Below are positions 48,508 through 59,540 of a stretch of DNA of 64,000 bases, piece by piece. Source of the DNA: Neonectria sp. B-13 (lineage: Eukaryota > Ascomycota > Sordariomycetes > Hypocreales > Nectriaceae); assembly GCA_002682825.1 (NCBI GenBank), contig NOKP01000001.1:2072464-2136463 (forward strand). The letters run 5' to 3'. The position numbers and the translations under genes were made by a program. The notes below the pieces were generated by a model, which was given only the letters and a program-made list of their open reading frames with translations, was not told where the DNA came from and did not search any database. Every line of letters begins with the position of its first letter. The stretch's first letter is position 1.

Positions 48508-50169
48508 ATGATCATGGCCGTCCCAGCAACCACAACCACCTCCAAGGTGCGTTGCCGACCATGCCTGCTGCAGCTCGACGACCCAACGCTTCTGAAGGAG
48601 GCCTGCTACGTCAACGGCCAATGGGTTGCTGCAAAGTCCGGCAAGGTCTTTGGTGTTGAGAGTGAGTGCAACCTACACTCCCTACGCGACTAACACCCCC
48701 TGGGCCCTCAACACTTCGCTGACACGCGCATCGCAGATCCCTCGACCCAAGACGAGCTGGCCAAGTGCCCCGAGTTCGACGCCCAAGACACCGAGGCCGC
48801 CATCGAAGCAGCCGCTGCCGCTTTCGTCACGTACCGCAAGACCCCGGCTCGCCAGCGGGCCCGTCTGCTCCGCCGATGGTATGACCTCATGATGGAGCAC
48901 GCCGACGACCTCGCGCGTCTCATTACCCTCGAGAACGGCAAGCCGCTGGCCGAGGCCAAGGGCGAGGTCACCTACGCCGCCAACTTCTTCGAGTGGTTTT
49001 CCGAGGAGGCTCCGCGCATCTACGGCGAGACCATCGAGGCCAGCAACCCGTCGTGCCGCCTGGTCACCCTCAAGCAGCCCGTCGGTGTCTGCGGTCTGAT
49101 TGCGCCATGGAACTTCCCTGCCGCCATGATTACCCGCAAGGTTGGCCCTGCGCTGGCCGCTGGCTGCACCGTCGTGGTCAAGGCTCCCGCTGAGGCGCCC
49201 TTCACTGCGCTGGCCATCGCCGAGCTGGCCCACCGCGCCGGGATCCCCGCCGGCGTCGTGAACATCATCACGGCGCTGGAAAACACGGCCGAGGTCGGCA
49301 AGGTCATGACCACCCACCCGGACGTCAGGAAGGTCTCTTTCACTGGCTCTACCGGCGTTGGAAAGATCCTCATGAACCAGTCCTCTTCCACCATTAAGAA
49401 GCTGTCCTTTGAGCTGGGCGGAAACGCCCCGTTCATCGTCTTTGAGGATGCAAACCTCGAGGCCGCTGTCACAGGCCTGATCGCCTGTAAATTCCGAAAC
49501 TCGGGCCAGACCTGCGTGTGCGCCAACCGCATCCTCGTGCACCGCAGCGTCTACGACAAGTTCGTCCAGATGGTTCTCGACGTCGTCAGGACCTTCACCA
49601 TCGGCGACGGCTTCGCGCCGAAGACCACCCACGGCCCTCTCATCCACAGCCGCGCCGTCGCCAAGGTCGAGGAGCACGTCCAGGACGCCGTCGCGAAGGG
49701 CGCCCGAGTCCTCCACGGCGGCGAGCGCCTGCCGCATCTCGGCGCCAACTTCTTCGGGCTCACCATCCTCACGGGCATGAAGCCGGGCATGAAGATCTGC
49801 ACCGAGGAGACTTTCGGTCCCGTCGGCGCCTTCTTTGCCTTTGACACGGAGGAGGAGGCCATTGCCATTGCCAACGACACCGAGGTCGGTCTCGGAGGTT
49901 ATTTCTTCAGCAAGGATGTCAACCGCTGCTGGCGGGTGGCCGAGGCCCTGGAGGTCGGCATGGTCGGCGTTAACATTGGTACGTTTTCCCCATTTCTAGA
50001 AGAGTTGTTTCGGACAAAATCGACTAACACGCGCGGTGCAGGTGTTTTGAGCGACCCCGCTGCGCCGTTTGGTGGCATCAAGCAGAGTGGTTTCGGCCGC
50101 GAGGGAAGCAGCTACGGAATTGAGGAGTTCACCGTTACCAAGATGGTCATGACCGGCATTGAGGCATAG
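48508..50169 (+). CDS. Succinate-semialdehyde dehydrogenase (NAD(P)+)
   Basis: Exons 48508-48661, 48737-49978 and 50042-50169 (introns of 75 and 63 bp) give 507 residues. It is an aldehyde dehydrogenase with general-base Glu277 in FELGGNAP and nucleophile Cys311 in NSGQTCVCANRI; the CVCANR context is typical of the succinate-semialdehyde dehydrogenase (GabD/Uga2) group. Cofactor motifs WNFPAAMI and FTGSTGVGK are present. It oxidises succinate semialdehyde to succinate, which enters the TCA cycle. A second in-frame ATG lies two codons downstream (48514). Within exon 1, a 27-nt in-frame segment (48547-48573) starts GTGCGT and ends CTGCAG. Without it the protein would read TTTTSK-LDDPTLLKEACYVNGQW. 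The annotation keeps it as coding because 27 nt is very short for an intron. Confidence 0.92.
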
Positions 50170-52770
50170 GTTTTTTTCTTGAGTTTTACACGGATTATGG
50201 AGGATCACGGAATACCCAAAAGGAGATGTTTAGAGAGGCAGGCATTATTGGCTGCGCATTATGCGAGACAGACGCGACACGAATAGTAGGATTTTTAAAG
50301 AAACGAGCAAACTCACCAATGTCACCACTTCGTGTGTAACCTGCTGCCCGCGCATACCACTTAGACGCGAGTAACGGAGCGGCAAACAGCGGCAAAGCAA
50401 TGCATGGGTGCCGGCCAGACTGACAGACACCGCCAGACAAGGAGGCTCTAAGCTATCGCAGAGAAAATCCTCCGGCAGAAAGTTCCGTGGCCTTGCCGCT
50501 TCGGGCCGGGGAGTGGGCCATACAGCTGTAGTCGAGGTGAGAGAGGGAGAGCGTCCTTCACCTCGTCAACACCATGGCGAAGATCACGGGGCGGGACCGG
50601 CGGTAGGCCTGATGAGGCAGCAAATGCTTCAAGAGAAGAACAGGCTTGAAGGTATTGTAAAAGGATGCTGCAGCATGCTGCTTCTAGTTTCAGTATCGCG
50701 GAAACCACGGCATAAAGACTGCGAAGGCCCAGTATGTGCAATTCAAGACAAGGCGTCGAATTACCAGGCCAGATTAACAAACCAGATACTGCAAAGTGCA
50801 CATCTGGTTCATTTCGTGGCCCCTTGGTGCTGGTTCCATAACAAACCCTAGAACCACCTATTCTGCTGGTGAGGTTATCGCGGCCACTCCTGCCCCACTG
50901 CCGGCATCCGGAGCTGGTGTTTGTCACCCACCCTCCTCCACCGCGTTCATTACGCGCACGCCTCAAAAGTCAAAGGGACGGGGGAAAAGGAAAACCCAGA
51001 TCGCCGGGTTTAACGCCTCCGGTCCCATCAGATCTTGATCGCCGCTCGGCATCAAGCGAAAAGGAGGTTCGTTCCAATACACACGCCCACCGTCGTGCCC
51101 GCAGGCCGGCAAATGCTGGCCCCGAAGCCGCCGCCCGGTCCGGTCCGGCCTTCACCGAGATGGGAAGGTCACCAGAGAACAGAAGAAGCTTAATTGTACT
51201 TGCTGCCACACAAAAAGCTGTGAGAGCGTGTGAGTGTGTGTGATTGACAAGGAGAGGAAGATCAAAGCCACAACCTGACACACCCGCCACGACCGGGAAC
51301 GACTGCCGGTCCCACTTGGACCGCCGGGGAGGCGTGCGAACCGCGGGGAAGAACAAGGCCGTGCGTGTGTCTTGGACGCTTCGGAGATCAAACACCACCA
51401 AGCAAAGCACCGTGACGTCGCGGTTGGTCATGGGACGAGGATGGGAGATTCTGGATGTGACGAATAACGAGTTTGAACGACACCCCGCGCTGTACTGCAA
51501 CGATGACAGGGGGCCAAGGAATGTCTGTGTGTCACATCGAGCAGGCCGGTAATTATGTGGCCGATTCGTTTGGGCCGCCGTTGTGTGAGCACGAATCCAG
51601 CAGTAGACTGCGAAGGCGAATACAGTCTTGTGTGTACCAGCAATTGCTCAGCCATGTCGTGTGCTGCATTGCATGCATTCCCGACTCAGCTGCGACATTG
51701 ACAACGAAGTTGTGCAGCTGGAATTGCATTTCCGGAGTGTCACCCTGCATCTCCAAAGACGCGGAAAATGCAGATACATTCGCTTTCGGTCATTGGGTGA
51801 AGCCTTCGCCACGGGGCGGCTGCGAACCATCTTGCATCTTCGAAAGCAGCGGGCGAGAGATAGGCAAAAACACGGGATTACCTACGACAACCGGCTCAAC
51901 AAGATTAACAATGGGTTTTCTTCCCGCCAGCCGGGTCTCGTAGATAGGCCGTCGCCTCTAGACCCATTGCCTAGTTATTGACCACGTTCGTCTTAGTCCG
52001 GTCTCCGATCTCGCCCTCGGGGCTAACGTACGAAAAGTGAAGGACAAAGAAACCAGCAAAGAAGAAGAAGAAAAAATCTACAGGTCCCCACCACCCCGTT
52101 ACCTCCGTCATGGGACCGACCCCCGACGTAACCGCCACCTTCGGGGATCTTGCGTAACAAAAGCGGCTATCCCAGGAACCGAAGCTCCGAGCAACGGGAA
52201 AAGGAAACACACAAGAAAAGCACTCCCCAGCCAATCCATCCAATTGCATGCCCTCCAAAGGCCCCCGTGCCAGTAAGCAAGCTGTGTCCTTCGCGAGCCC
52301 GGCGGGGGGAGGAACAGTCCGGGGCTCCCCCGGGGCAGTCGACCTCCGGGGTCCGGCCGGATAACGCAGCTTCATGATCGATCGGAGGGGGAAATGGGAC
52401 AAAGCTTCCGACCGGAAGGGAAAAAGAACTGTACGTAATAAGAGCTCGAGCCCGTCAGTTCGTTCCCCCAGGTTTTGCGGAGCTCGAGTGACACATTCTT
52501 GAAGGGGGGAAGGCGTCTACCGGCCGGGCTTCGCTGGGAGGACGGGGGCGTGTTGTTTGACTCCGCCGTGACCGGGATGGAGGGGCCTGTTTTGTTTGCC
52601 TGATGGGCCGGGAATTGGAGATATGGAGTATTGTTGGCACAGCGTCGGGGGCGCAACCAGCTATCAAGCTTCGTGTTATCTATCTATCTCGACCTCCGCT
52701 GCTTGTTTTACCTCGGCATCAAAGGATCCATCCCTCTCCGAACCACGCTCCAGAATCCAGCAGGCCCTCC
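50170..52770. other. Intergenic region, 2.6 kb
   Basis: It lies between the 3' ends of the SSADH gene and the Ecm15-type gene, which converge. Only short overlapping frames without recognisable features are present. Confidence 0.55.
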
Positions 52771-53340
52771 TTACTTGCTCTCCTCTAACAGACCCTCCAC
52801 TCTCTTGACCTTGTCCTCCGCCGTTTGCTTCTTGTCCGTCCTGCGTACAATCCGTCAGCATCTCCACGCAATATCCAGTGTCCCACGAACAACGACGGCG
52901 AAAGAACTCACCTGCTGCCGACCCTCATGGACGACTGAACCCTCACAACGCCGCGCTGGTGCACCACGGCGTGCGCCTTGCCCACCGCCGCCATGACTTC
53001 GTCCCACTGGCCCTCTGCAGAGTTGATTTGTTAGCTTCGGTATGGATACACCTCGACGTCTCGCCTGAGGAGTACGAGGAGAGGAGGCAAGGCGGAAATG
53101 ACTCACCAACTGTCGTCCCAGCAGAGTGCAGAGTATACTTCAGGCCGCTCGCCTTGAGCACCTTCTGTACCTCTGCAATCTCCTCGGCCACGGAGACGCT
53201 GCCGGTGCCAATCTGTCCAAGCCGGAGCGTTAGCATCCAAAGGTGATCTCGAAACGGTTGAGCGAGGCGCGGCGACTCACGGGGAGGAGGCAGAAGTCAG
53301 CGTAGCAGGCCGACGGCGTGGCGATATTGGCGTAGTCCAT
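52771..53340 (-). CDS. MTH1187/YkoF/Ecm15-type thiamine-binding-like protein
   Basis: Four small exons (53340-53281, 53212-53107, 53014-52912, 52840-52771; introns of 68, 92 and 71 bp) encode 112 residues, close to yeast Ecm15 (104). The joined protein reads CYADFCLLPIGTGSVSVAEE, then VQKVLKASGLKYTLHSAGTT, GQWDEVMAAVGKAHAVVH and VRVQSSMRVGSRTDKKQTAE. The G-L-K-Y-x(3)-H-S-A-G-T-T and I-G-T-G-S motifs are the signatures of the UPF0045/MTH1187 (thiamine-binding, ferredoxin-like fold) family. In yeast, Ecm15 is linked to cell-wall phenotypes and its biochemical role is not established; thiamine or a related ligand is suggested by structures of bacterial relatives. The protein is probably cytosolic and oligomeric. 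Confidence 0.85.
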
Positions 53341-53928
53341 GGTTGCTGTGATAAGACGAAAATATGTCGATTTCGGTGAGTGATGCTGTTGTTGGGCGAT
53401 GTTCACTTCCAAGGTGACGTAGGCGGGTGTCAAGATGGATGAGTGGGTTGACAGCTCGGAAGTTGAAAGCGGGTGTGACAATTGGCTGAGGATCATGCAA
53501 ACAAACTAACACACACCTGGCCGCCAACGACTCACCATCCAACTCCACAATATATCAGCAGCAACAAGTCACGCAAAGGCACTGAGAACAACGGCTTGAA
53601 TCGACATGCGGCATTCTTTGTGCCTTGTCATTCATACGAGTCTATCTACCTGTATTTGCCCGCCGATTTCCGTCTATGGAAAGCCCATGTTCAATCTTCC
53701 GATGATGTATGTGTATCTGAGGGCCAGACCAGCCCAATAAAAAGACAAAAAATCCCATTTTGGAATGAATCCCTTTCCTAAATGCAGATCCGCTCCCAAA
53801 CGCCTCGCTTTATGTTCAACAAACGAACCAAACCTAGGTGGACTGAATGACCAACCCGTCCAATGCTGTATGTGGGGTGTATATAGTTGTATATGGTGGA
53901 GTGATAAAACAGATGCATCGCCTGCAGT
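53341..53928. other. Intergenic region between Ecm15-type and phosphodiesterase genes
   Basis: About 590 bp upstream of the Ecm15-type gene and downstream of the PLC-like gene, both on the minus strand. It should hold the Ecm15-type promoter. No element was recognised. Confidence 0.5.
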
Positions 53929-55002
53929 TTACACCAGCATAATGGCGGCGGCAACAAAAGCGATCAGAGCACCAGTGCCCATGCTCTGGCTGTGGCCACT
54001 AGCCTTGGACTCGTCGCTGGTGCTTGCGACCTTCTCACGGCCGACAGCGTCAGAAATGTCATTCATGCGATCAGTGGCCGCGAACACGTCGCCCTCCTCG
54101 AACAAGTCGACGAGGACAAAGTTGGGAGCGGTACCCCACTCGCTCTTACACTGCTTCAGGTGGAGGCCCAGATTCCCGTCCTCAGTGGTGTTGGCACTGT
54201 TGACAATCTCGATGTTGCTAACGTCGGGCACGTACAGCGAGATCGAGGTGCTAAGACTCTGGTACTTGAAGTGGTTGGCCAAGCTCAGATAGTTGTTGGA
54301 GAGAGCGGACGCGGCGTCGTCGGCATTGGACGGGCGGTCGAGGGTGCAGTTGAAGCCGTCGAGCGAGTCGACCTCGAAGGACGTCTCAAAGACATAGTCG
54401 AACTCGGGCATCAGGAATGCGTAGTCGGTGGAGGCATCGATATTTGTAACGAAGGAGACCACGCGGCTGTCGTTGCTGATCATGGACTTCAGGGTAGGCC
54501 AGTCACTACTTGGGCCCTCGCCGGAGGGAGTGTAGGCCAGTTCAGAGATGCCGGAGCTGTTGAAGACGCTGCCGAACTCGGAGGCCTCGGCTTCGTCCGA
54601 GTTGACGAGCAGGAGAGTGACAACGTCGTTGGGGTTCTGGCCCATCCAGGAGTTAATGATGACCAGCCAATCCTCGAGAGTGCCAGCATCAAGCAGATCG
54701 CACGAGGTATGGCACAGGCGAAGCGTCTCGTTGGGCTTGTGGACCTGGGCCTGGAGCAGTCGGATGCCGGCGTCCAGGGCGACTGTCGCGTTGTTGTACT
54801 GGTTTCCAGCGGCGGCGATGCTCCCGGTACCCTCGCGGAGGAACGAGCTGCCGTGGGCGCCCATGTGGGTGATGTTGTTGTAGTTGCGATCGCAGAGACT
54901 GGGAGAGTTGTTGCAAGCGGTAGCTGCGCTAACGGAGGTGACAGCGGCGAGTACGGCAAGAGCCGCGGCCGTGGCGGAACGGGACATGGAAGGAATAATC
55001 AT
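53929..55002 (-). CDS. Secreted PLC-like phosphodiesterase, probably GPI-anchored
   Basis: A single exon of 357 residues. The N-terminus is a signal peptide (hydrophobic AAALAVLAAVTSVSAA, cleavage near residue 27). The phosphatidylinositol-specific PLC X-like fold is indicated by NITHMGAHGSSF (catalytic-type His46 or His50) and LRLCHTSCDLLDAGTLEDW (His98), a motif common to fungal secreted PLC-like phosphodiesterases. Many NxS/T sites suggest glycosylation. The last 18 residues (SMGTGALIAFVAAAIMLV) are a small-residue stretch plus a hydrophobic tail without a basic end, as expected for a GPI-anchor signal. The substrate is unknown; the family includes enzymes that act on cell-surface phospholipid or GPI-like compounds. 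The frame extends 61 codons upstream, but the ATG at 55002 starts the signal peptide. Confidence 0.87.
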   Translation of the reverse strand: MIIPSMSRSATAAALAVLAAVTSVSAATACNNSPSLCDRNYNNITHMGAHGSSFLREGTGSIAAAGNQYNNATVALDAGIRLLQAQVHKPNETLRLCHTSCDLLDAGTLEDWLVIINSWMGQNPNDVVTLLLVNSDEAEASEFGSVFNSSGISELAYTPSGEGPSSDWPTLKSMISNDSRVVSFVTNIDASTDYAFLMPEFDYVFETSFEVDSLDGFNCTLDRPSNADDAASALSNNYLSLANHFKYQSLSTSISLYVPDVSNIEIVNSANTTEDGNLGLHLKQCKSEWGTAPNFVLVDLFEEGDVFAATDRMNDISDAVGREKVASTSDESKASGHSQSMGTGALIAFVAAAIMLV

Positions 55003-57139
55003 CTTGATATGAGGGATGAAGTGTGTTGCGCGTGTGTGTGTGAATGTCGTGGGTATTGTATCGCGGGTGTTCGTGGAGCGAAGTAGGTATTTAGAGTGTT
55101 GACCTGTCTGTGAGAGTTCCTCTGAGAGGCAGTAGCGACGGAAGAATAAGAAATCAAATCCAAATAGACAAAGGAAGCGGGACAAGATAGAAAAGACAAG
55201 ACAAAAAAAGATCTAGGTCCAAGCAGGCAGAAAGGCTGAAGAGGATATAGTCGACACGAAACACGGCAAGAACGAAGGGACGGGAGCGCAGCGCAGCCTG
55301 CCTCATCTGCAGCTAGTGAGAGAGGAAGCTGACGTCGCCTGGACCCGGTTTTCTGGGTCGTTGTATTCTCCCAGGCTTACAGCGCCAAGGTCCCCTACGA
55401 CGGACGCCCGAGACCCGAGCGAGGGGCCCTACGACGGTCCGTATCCAACACCTACAACGTGTGAATACGTACGTACGGAGTACGCGGGAGGCGGTTTGGG
55501 CGATTTAAACGGCCTGCAGCCAATGGCGTCCCCCTGTGAGTGGACCGAGCCGGGGCGTCGAGGCTTTGCTGCGCCTCCCGAAACGTCAGCAGCGGGTCTG
55601 CAACTTGTGCTTGGTACGCTTCTGAAACCCCTTTTATATGGGCAAAGCACTTACTTGCGTGTTCACCAAGAAGACAATACGTAGTGACTGCAGCTCAACC
55701 TCGTTGCTTCATGCATGTGTCACGAGAGACGGCTGACGACACGGGAGAGAGAACATACATCCATGCCAAGACCAGCACTGCCCTTCCGTCTCTGGGCGGC
55801 AACTTGGCGGTTCGCCTCCGTGTTGGCTGGACATTGCATCCATCACAAGAGAGCAAGGTGTGGATATTTGATGGACAGCGTATGTAGCAAGTAGCAAGTG
55901 CCCATCTTGGATTCAATATCACCATAGAGTGGATTGCCCAGGTCGATCAATGTGGATTAATAACAATCACCACTCCCTGCTGCTGGCTTGGGCAATGCCG
56001 CAAGGGTTGAGACGAAATCAGCTCCAGAGCTCAACAATTTGCTGTGCGAGATTGACGTTACGGAGTGATCCGTGCTTGGCTCCGATGAGGATGAGACAGG
56101 CCGCACTACTATGTACTACTTCGCAATCCATGCCTCTTTGTTCTCCGACTTCACAGCCCCGTTTCAACCGCGGCTTTCACAAAAATGAAATGGGAGTACG
56201 TAGTCTTCAATGCATCAGGCACCTGAGCAGATATCCCGAGCTTTGTGTTGAAATCCCATGATCAACCAGGAGATCGACATCAGTATCCATCCCCATCCCA
56301 TAAATATCCACAAATACATGCCCAACCCCTTAAGTTACCTGTTTATCCCCCGGCTTCCTTGATTCTCGAAAATCAGACAGGGCAACATTACTCAAGGCTT
56401 TGTTATGAATGTGCATTTACGGATGCATTTTCCTTTTGCATACGGGGTAAAGGAACAATCCGGCTTTGTTGTGGCCCCAGTTGCATCGTGATGTTGGTTG
56501 GTAGTGCCAATCCACCCATATATCCAAAAACGTCCACCCCGCCTCGTCAGCCCCAGCACTGTCACACACGTGCCGATGAATGATGCAGATGGCTGACCGA
56601 TTGACAATGTATTAATACTGTACTTGTACAAGTGCAAGTGCAAGTCCTACGACAAGTGGCGGTGGGAGGCAGTGTAGCACACAAAACTCGAACGCTTTCG
56701 CCTTGTTGTGCCATGTGTATTTCGTAATCGTGGTGTGTGGTGCTTCTATTTTTATGTATGCATCTCGCGCCAGCGCCCAGTGCGGAGAGATGCACGCGCC
56801 ACGCCGCGCGCCAGATGGGGTGATGGCATGCCGTGATGGGGCTTAACGCAACTGCCGAACGTGAACTGTTTAGGGACAGCTTCAGCCTCGGATTTTCACC
56901 TTTTTTTCTTTTCTTTCTAACGGTTGGTATGTACTGTATGCGAATCCTTCGGCCTCCATCAACGAGTCCAACCTCCAGAGAGCCATTCTTTGAACTATTT
57001 TCTCAACACAAGAAAACTACCCATCCGCACACTAACATAGCATGTGCGAACACTATGTGTCAATCAATGTTCGGCTTTGCTTATCTTAGGTCACGGCGTC
57101 CTCGGGTTCCGCCCTCGATGCAAGTCATCATCGTCATCC
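55003..57139. other. Intergenic region, 2.1 kb
   Basis: It lies upstream of the PLC-like gene and downstream of CDC37, both on the minus strand. Frames are short and unrecognised. Confidence 0.55.
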
Positions 57140-58726
57140 TTACTCAGGATCGTCATACTTGACCCCCTTGCCCTCCGCCGCCGCTGCCTCGATGTCCTTG
57201 AGCTGCTTCTGGCCCTCCTCGGTCGTCGCGTCGATGATCTGCTCCTCCAGACTCAGGATGTTGGCCTATCAACCGCACTCGTTAGCTCCTCTGTTTTCCT
57301 CTGCGTGGCACTCCAGCAGTAAACGTACCTCGCCAAACAGGCCGACCAGCTCCTCCGCCTCGTCAATCTTCATGTCGCCCAGGACCTTGTTCACCTGCTC
57401 TAGCTTTCCAGACTCGAGCGCCTTCTTCATCTCCGGCTTGAACCCGTCGTAGACCTTGCGCGCCTCCTGCTCCTCTGGGTCCTGGCTGTCCGCCGCGGGC
57501 ACCTTGATCTGAATCACTGTCCCGGGCTCAACGGCGTGCAGCTGGATCTGCTCCACGCCCTCCGACTCCCCCTCCTTGGCCCGCTCTGCAATAATCTCCC
57601 GTGACCGTGTCCGGATCTTCATGAAAGTTTCCTGCACGTCCTTGTAGAAGACCTCCTGGGCCTGGTGACCTTTGGTAGTGATCCGCTTGAAGAACAGACC
57701 CACGCCATCCTTGCCCAGAGCACGGCAGTACTGCAGAAGCAGCCCCTGGTGCACGTACTGTCTGCAAAGGTCGTCCTTGTTCTCGAGGGCAGCGTCAAAC
57801 GCCGAGACCAGCAGCCCGTCCGTCTCCTTCTCCACCAGAATCTGTGGGTTCTGGGACAGGAATTGCAAACTCGACGAGTAGTCGTTGATCCTGATCTGGC
57901 CAAACTTCTTACCCGCAGGGGACGATTCGATCTCGTCTTCGTCTTCCACCTTGGATACCCCCTCTGCGGCCGCGGAACCCGAAGCGCCCGAGAAACTGGG
58001 GTTCAGGAGCTCCACCTCGGTTGACTCCTTCTTGTCTGCCGGCGTCGACTTGGCGACGTGTGAGCTGTTAAAGCCAGTGTGGAGGCCCTCGCTGGTAATT
58101 TTCTTGCCCTCCTCCTTGTGCAGCTCCTCCAACTTGGCCACGAGCTCCGTCTGCAGCGTCTTGACCTTGTTATGGTGCTCCTGGATCTCCTCGACCATCG
58201 CTTCGTACCTGCTCTCGGGCTTCTTCTCGTCCAGAGACTTGTTGACTTGGTCCAGAAGAGTGGCCATCATCTTGGAGTATGTGGGCAGCTCCTTCTCGTC
58301 GCTGTGGACACCCTCGGGACGTGGCGGCGGCTTGTCGTCCTTGGGGTTCCCAGCCGACTCCATGACGGCCTGGAAGGCCACCTCGGCCGGGTTTCGGGTA
58401 GCGGCCTCGGAGGCATGAGCTCGCAGCGAGGCCAGGAGCGCCGAGATGCGCTTCATCAGGCCATCGTTGATGATGCGTTCATACTTGAGCGTCTCGATCT
58501 GGTGCTTCCGCTGCTGGCGCTCCTGGTGAATCTGGTTCTGCTTGGCGCGGATGAAAGACCTCTTGTCGACGTTGGGGTGAACCTCGATATCGGAATCATC
58601 GCTGAGCTCCAGGGCGTCCTGGACAACAAACGATGCGTGTCAGCAGATTCTAGTGGACAAGAAAGAGGGGAAGAGAGGTGGGAGGGAAGGCAGCCTGCAT
58701 ACCCATTTGCTATAGTCGACAGGCAT
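57140..58726 (-). CDS. CDC37: Hsp90 co-chaperone Cdc37
   Basis: Exons 58726-58703, 58618-57329 and 57265-57140 (introns of 84 and 63 bp) give 479 residues. The start MPVDYSKWDALELSDDSDIE is diagnostic: it carries the kinase-client binding segment and the CK2-phosphorylated serine in the LSDDSD motif. It is followed by HPNVDKRSFIRAKQNQIHQE. The middle third is coiled coil and the central helical Hsp90-binding domain follows, with SSLQFLSQNPQILVEKETDG and YCRALGKDGVGLFFKR. The C-terminus is acidic (YDDPE). Cdc37 loads protein kinases onto Hsp90 in the cytosol. The 24-nt first exon is fixed by the conserved SKW-DALELSDD junction. Confidence 0.97.
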
Positions 58727-59084
58727 CTTGGCTGATCGATGCGTGCTATCACTGGACAGTCAAGTTCGAGATAATTGTGATACAGGTAAAAAAGAATTAC
58801 CAGTCGCAGCAAAGAAGGGGCTGAACGTACTGTTGTCAACGCACCAGTGGAAGCTTCTGGACGGCCTGAAGCTGGCCCATGATAGCGGGGTTCCCGATCG
58901 AGCACCCCATCCACCATGAGGCTCAAGCTTTGCAGCTTTGCAGCTGTGCCGCCACAATCAGCCACCCGTTAGACTACCCAGCCACGCCGCAAAGCAAAAA
59001 TACCACCAGGCAAAACCCGCATCTTAAAATGCTTCAGCAGGGCAAAAAGAAGACAGTGCCTTTCAGGCAAAGCCTTACGTACAA
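58727..59084. other. Short intergenic gap between CDC37 and tRNA-Gly
   Basis: About 360 bp that should hold the CDC37 promoter. No gene was recognised. Confidence 0.5.
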
Positions 59085-59166
59085 TGCGTAATCTGGGAAT
59101 CGAACCCAGGGCTCCCCGATGTTACTCGAATGGCAACGGAGAATTTTACCACTAAACCAATTACGC
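59085..59166 (-). tRNA. tRNA-Gly(GCC) with an 11-nt intron
   Basis: On the minus strand the acceptor arms GCGTAAT (59166-59160) and ATTACGC (59092-59086) pair over seven bases, with discriminator A at 59085. The D-arm is GTTTAGTGGTAAAAT. The T-arm is CTGGG-TTCGATT-CCCAG. The anticodon stem is CTCCG/CGGGG with anticodon GCC at 59134-59132. The anticodon loop would be 18 nt long unless an 11-nt intron, TTCGAGTAACA (59130-59120), is removed one base 3' of the anticodon, the standard position for nuclear tRNA introns. The mature molecule is then 71 nt, normal for tRNA-Gly. Confidence 0.9.
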
Positions 59167-59540
59167 CGTATGGAATTTGTGAGGATGTACCCACTTGATG
59201 GAATTCTGATCTCTTCAATTCCCTCATGTTGGTGTCTAGAACGAGACACGACAGCAGGACGTTCAGCCCCGCTCTCACTTCAATAACCTTCGTAGAGACA
59301 CGAAAAGCTCTTTGAAACTTGATTCATGGCTGGCATAAAGCCGTAGGCCCGTTTTTCGGGTCTTGTTGACATTGATACAAACAGAAGTACTCCTTCGCTA
59401 AATGTTCTATTATACAGGCAAATAGGTATTGATGAGCCCCCAAACACCCTTTCTCTAGCAAGATCATACTCGTCCCAGTCTCCACAGCAGTCCATTAGCA
59501 ATGTGTTGAATCTTCATCATCCAGCTAAGCTCTAAGCAAC
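59167..59540. other. Intergenic gap between tRNA-Gly and MOT1
   Basis: About 370 bp downstream of MOT1 and 5' of the tRNA gene. No further gene was recognised. Confidence 0.5.

Noticed and set aside
53992..55086. Plus-strand 364-codon frame
   Set aside because: It is antisense to the PLC-like gene, whose signal peptide and catalytic motifs establish the minus strand as coding.
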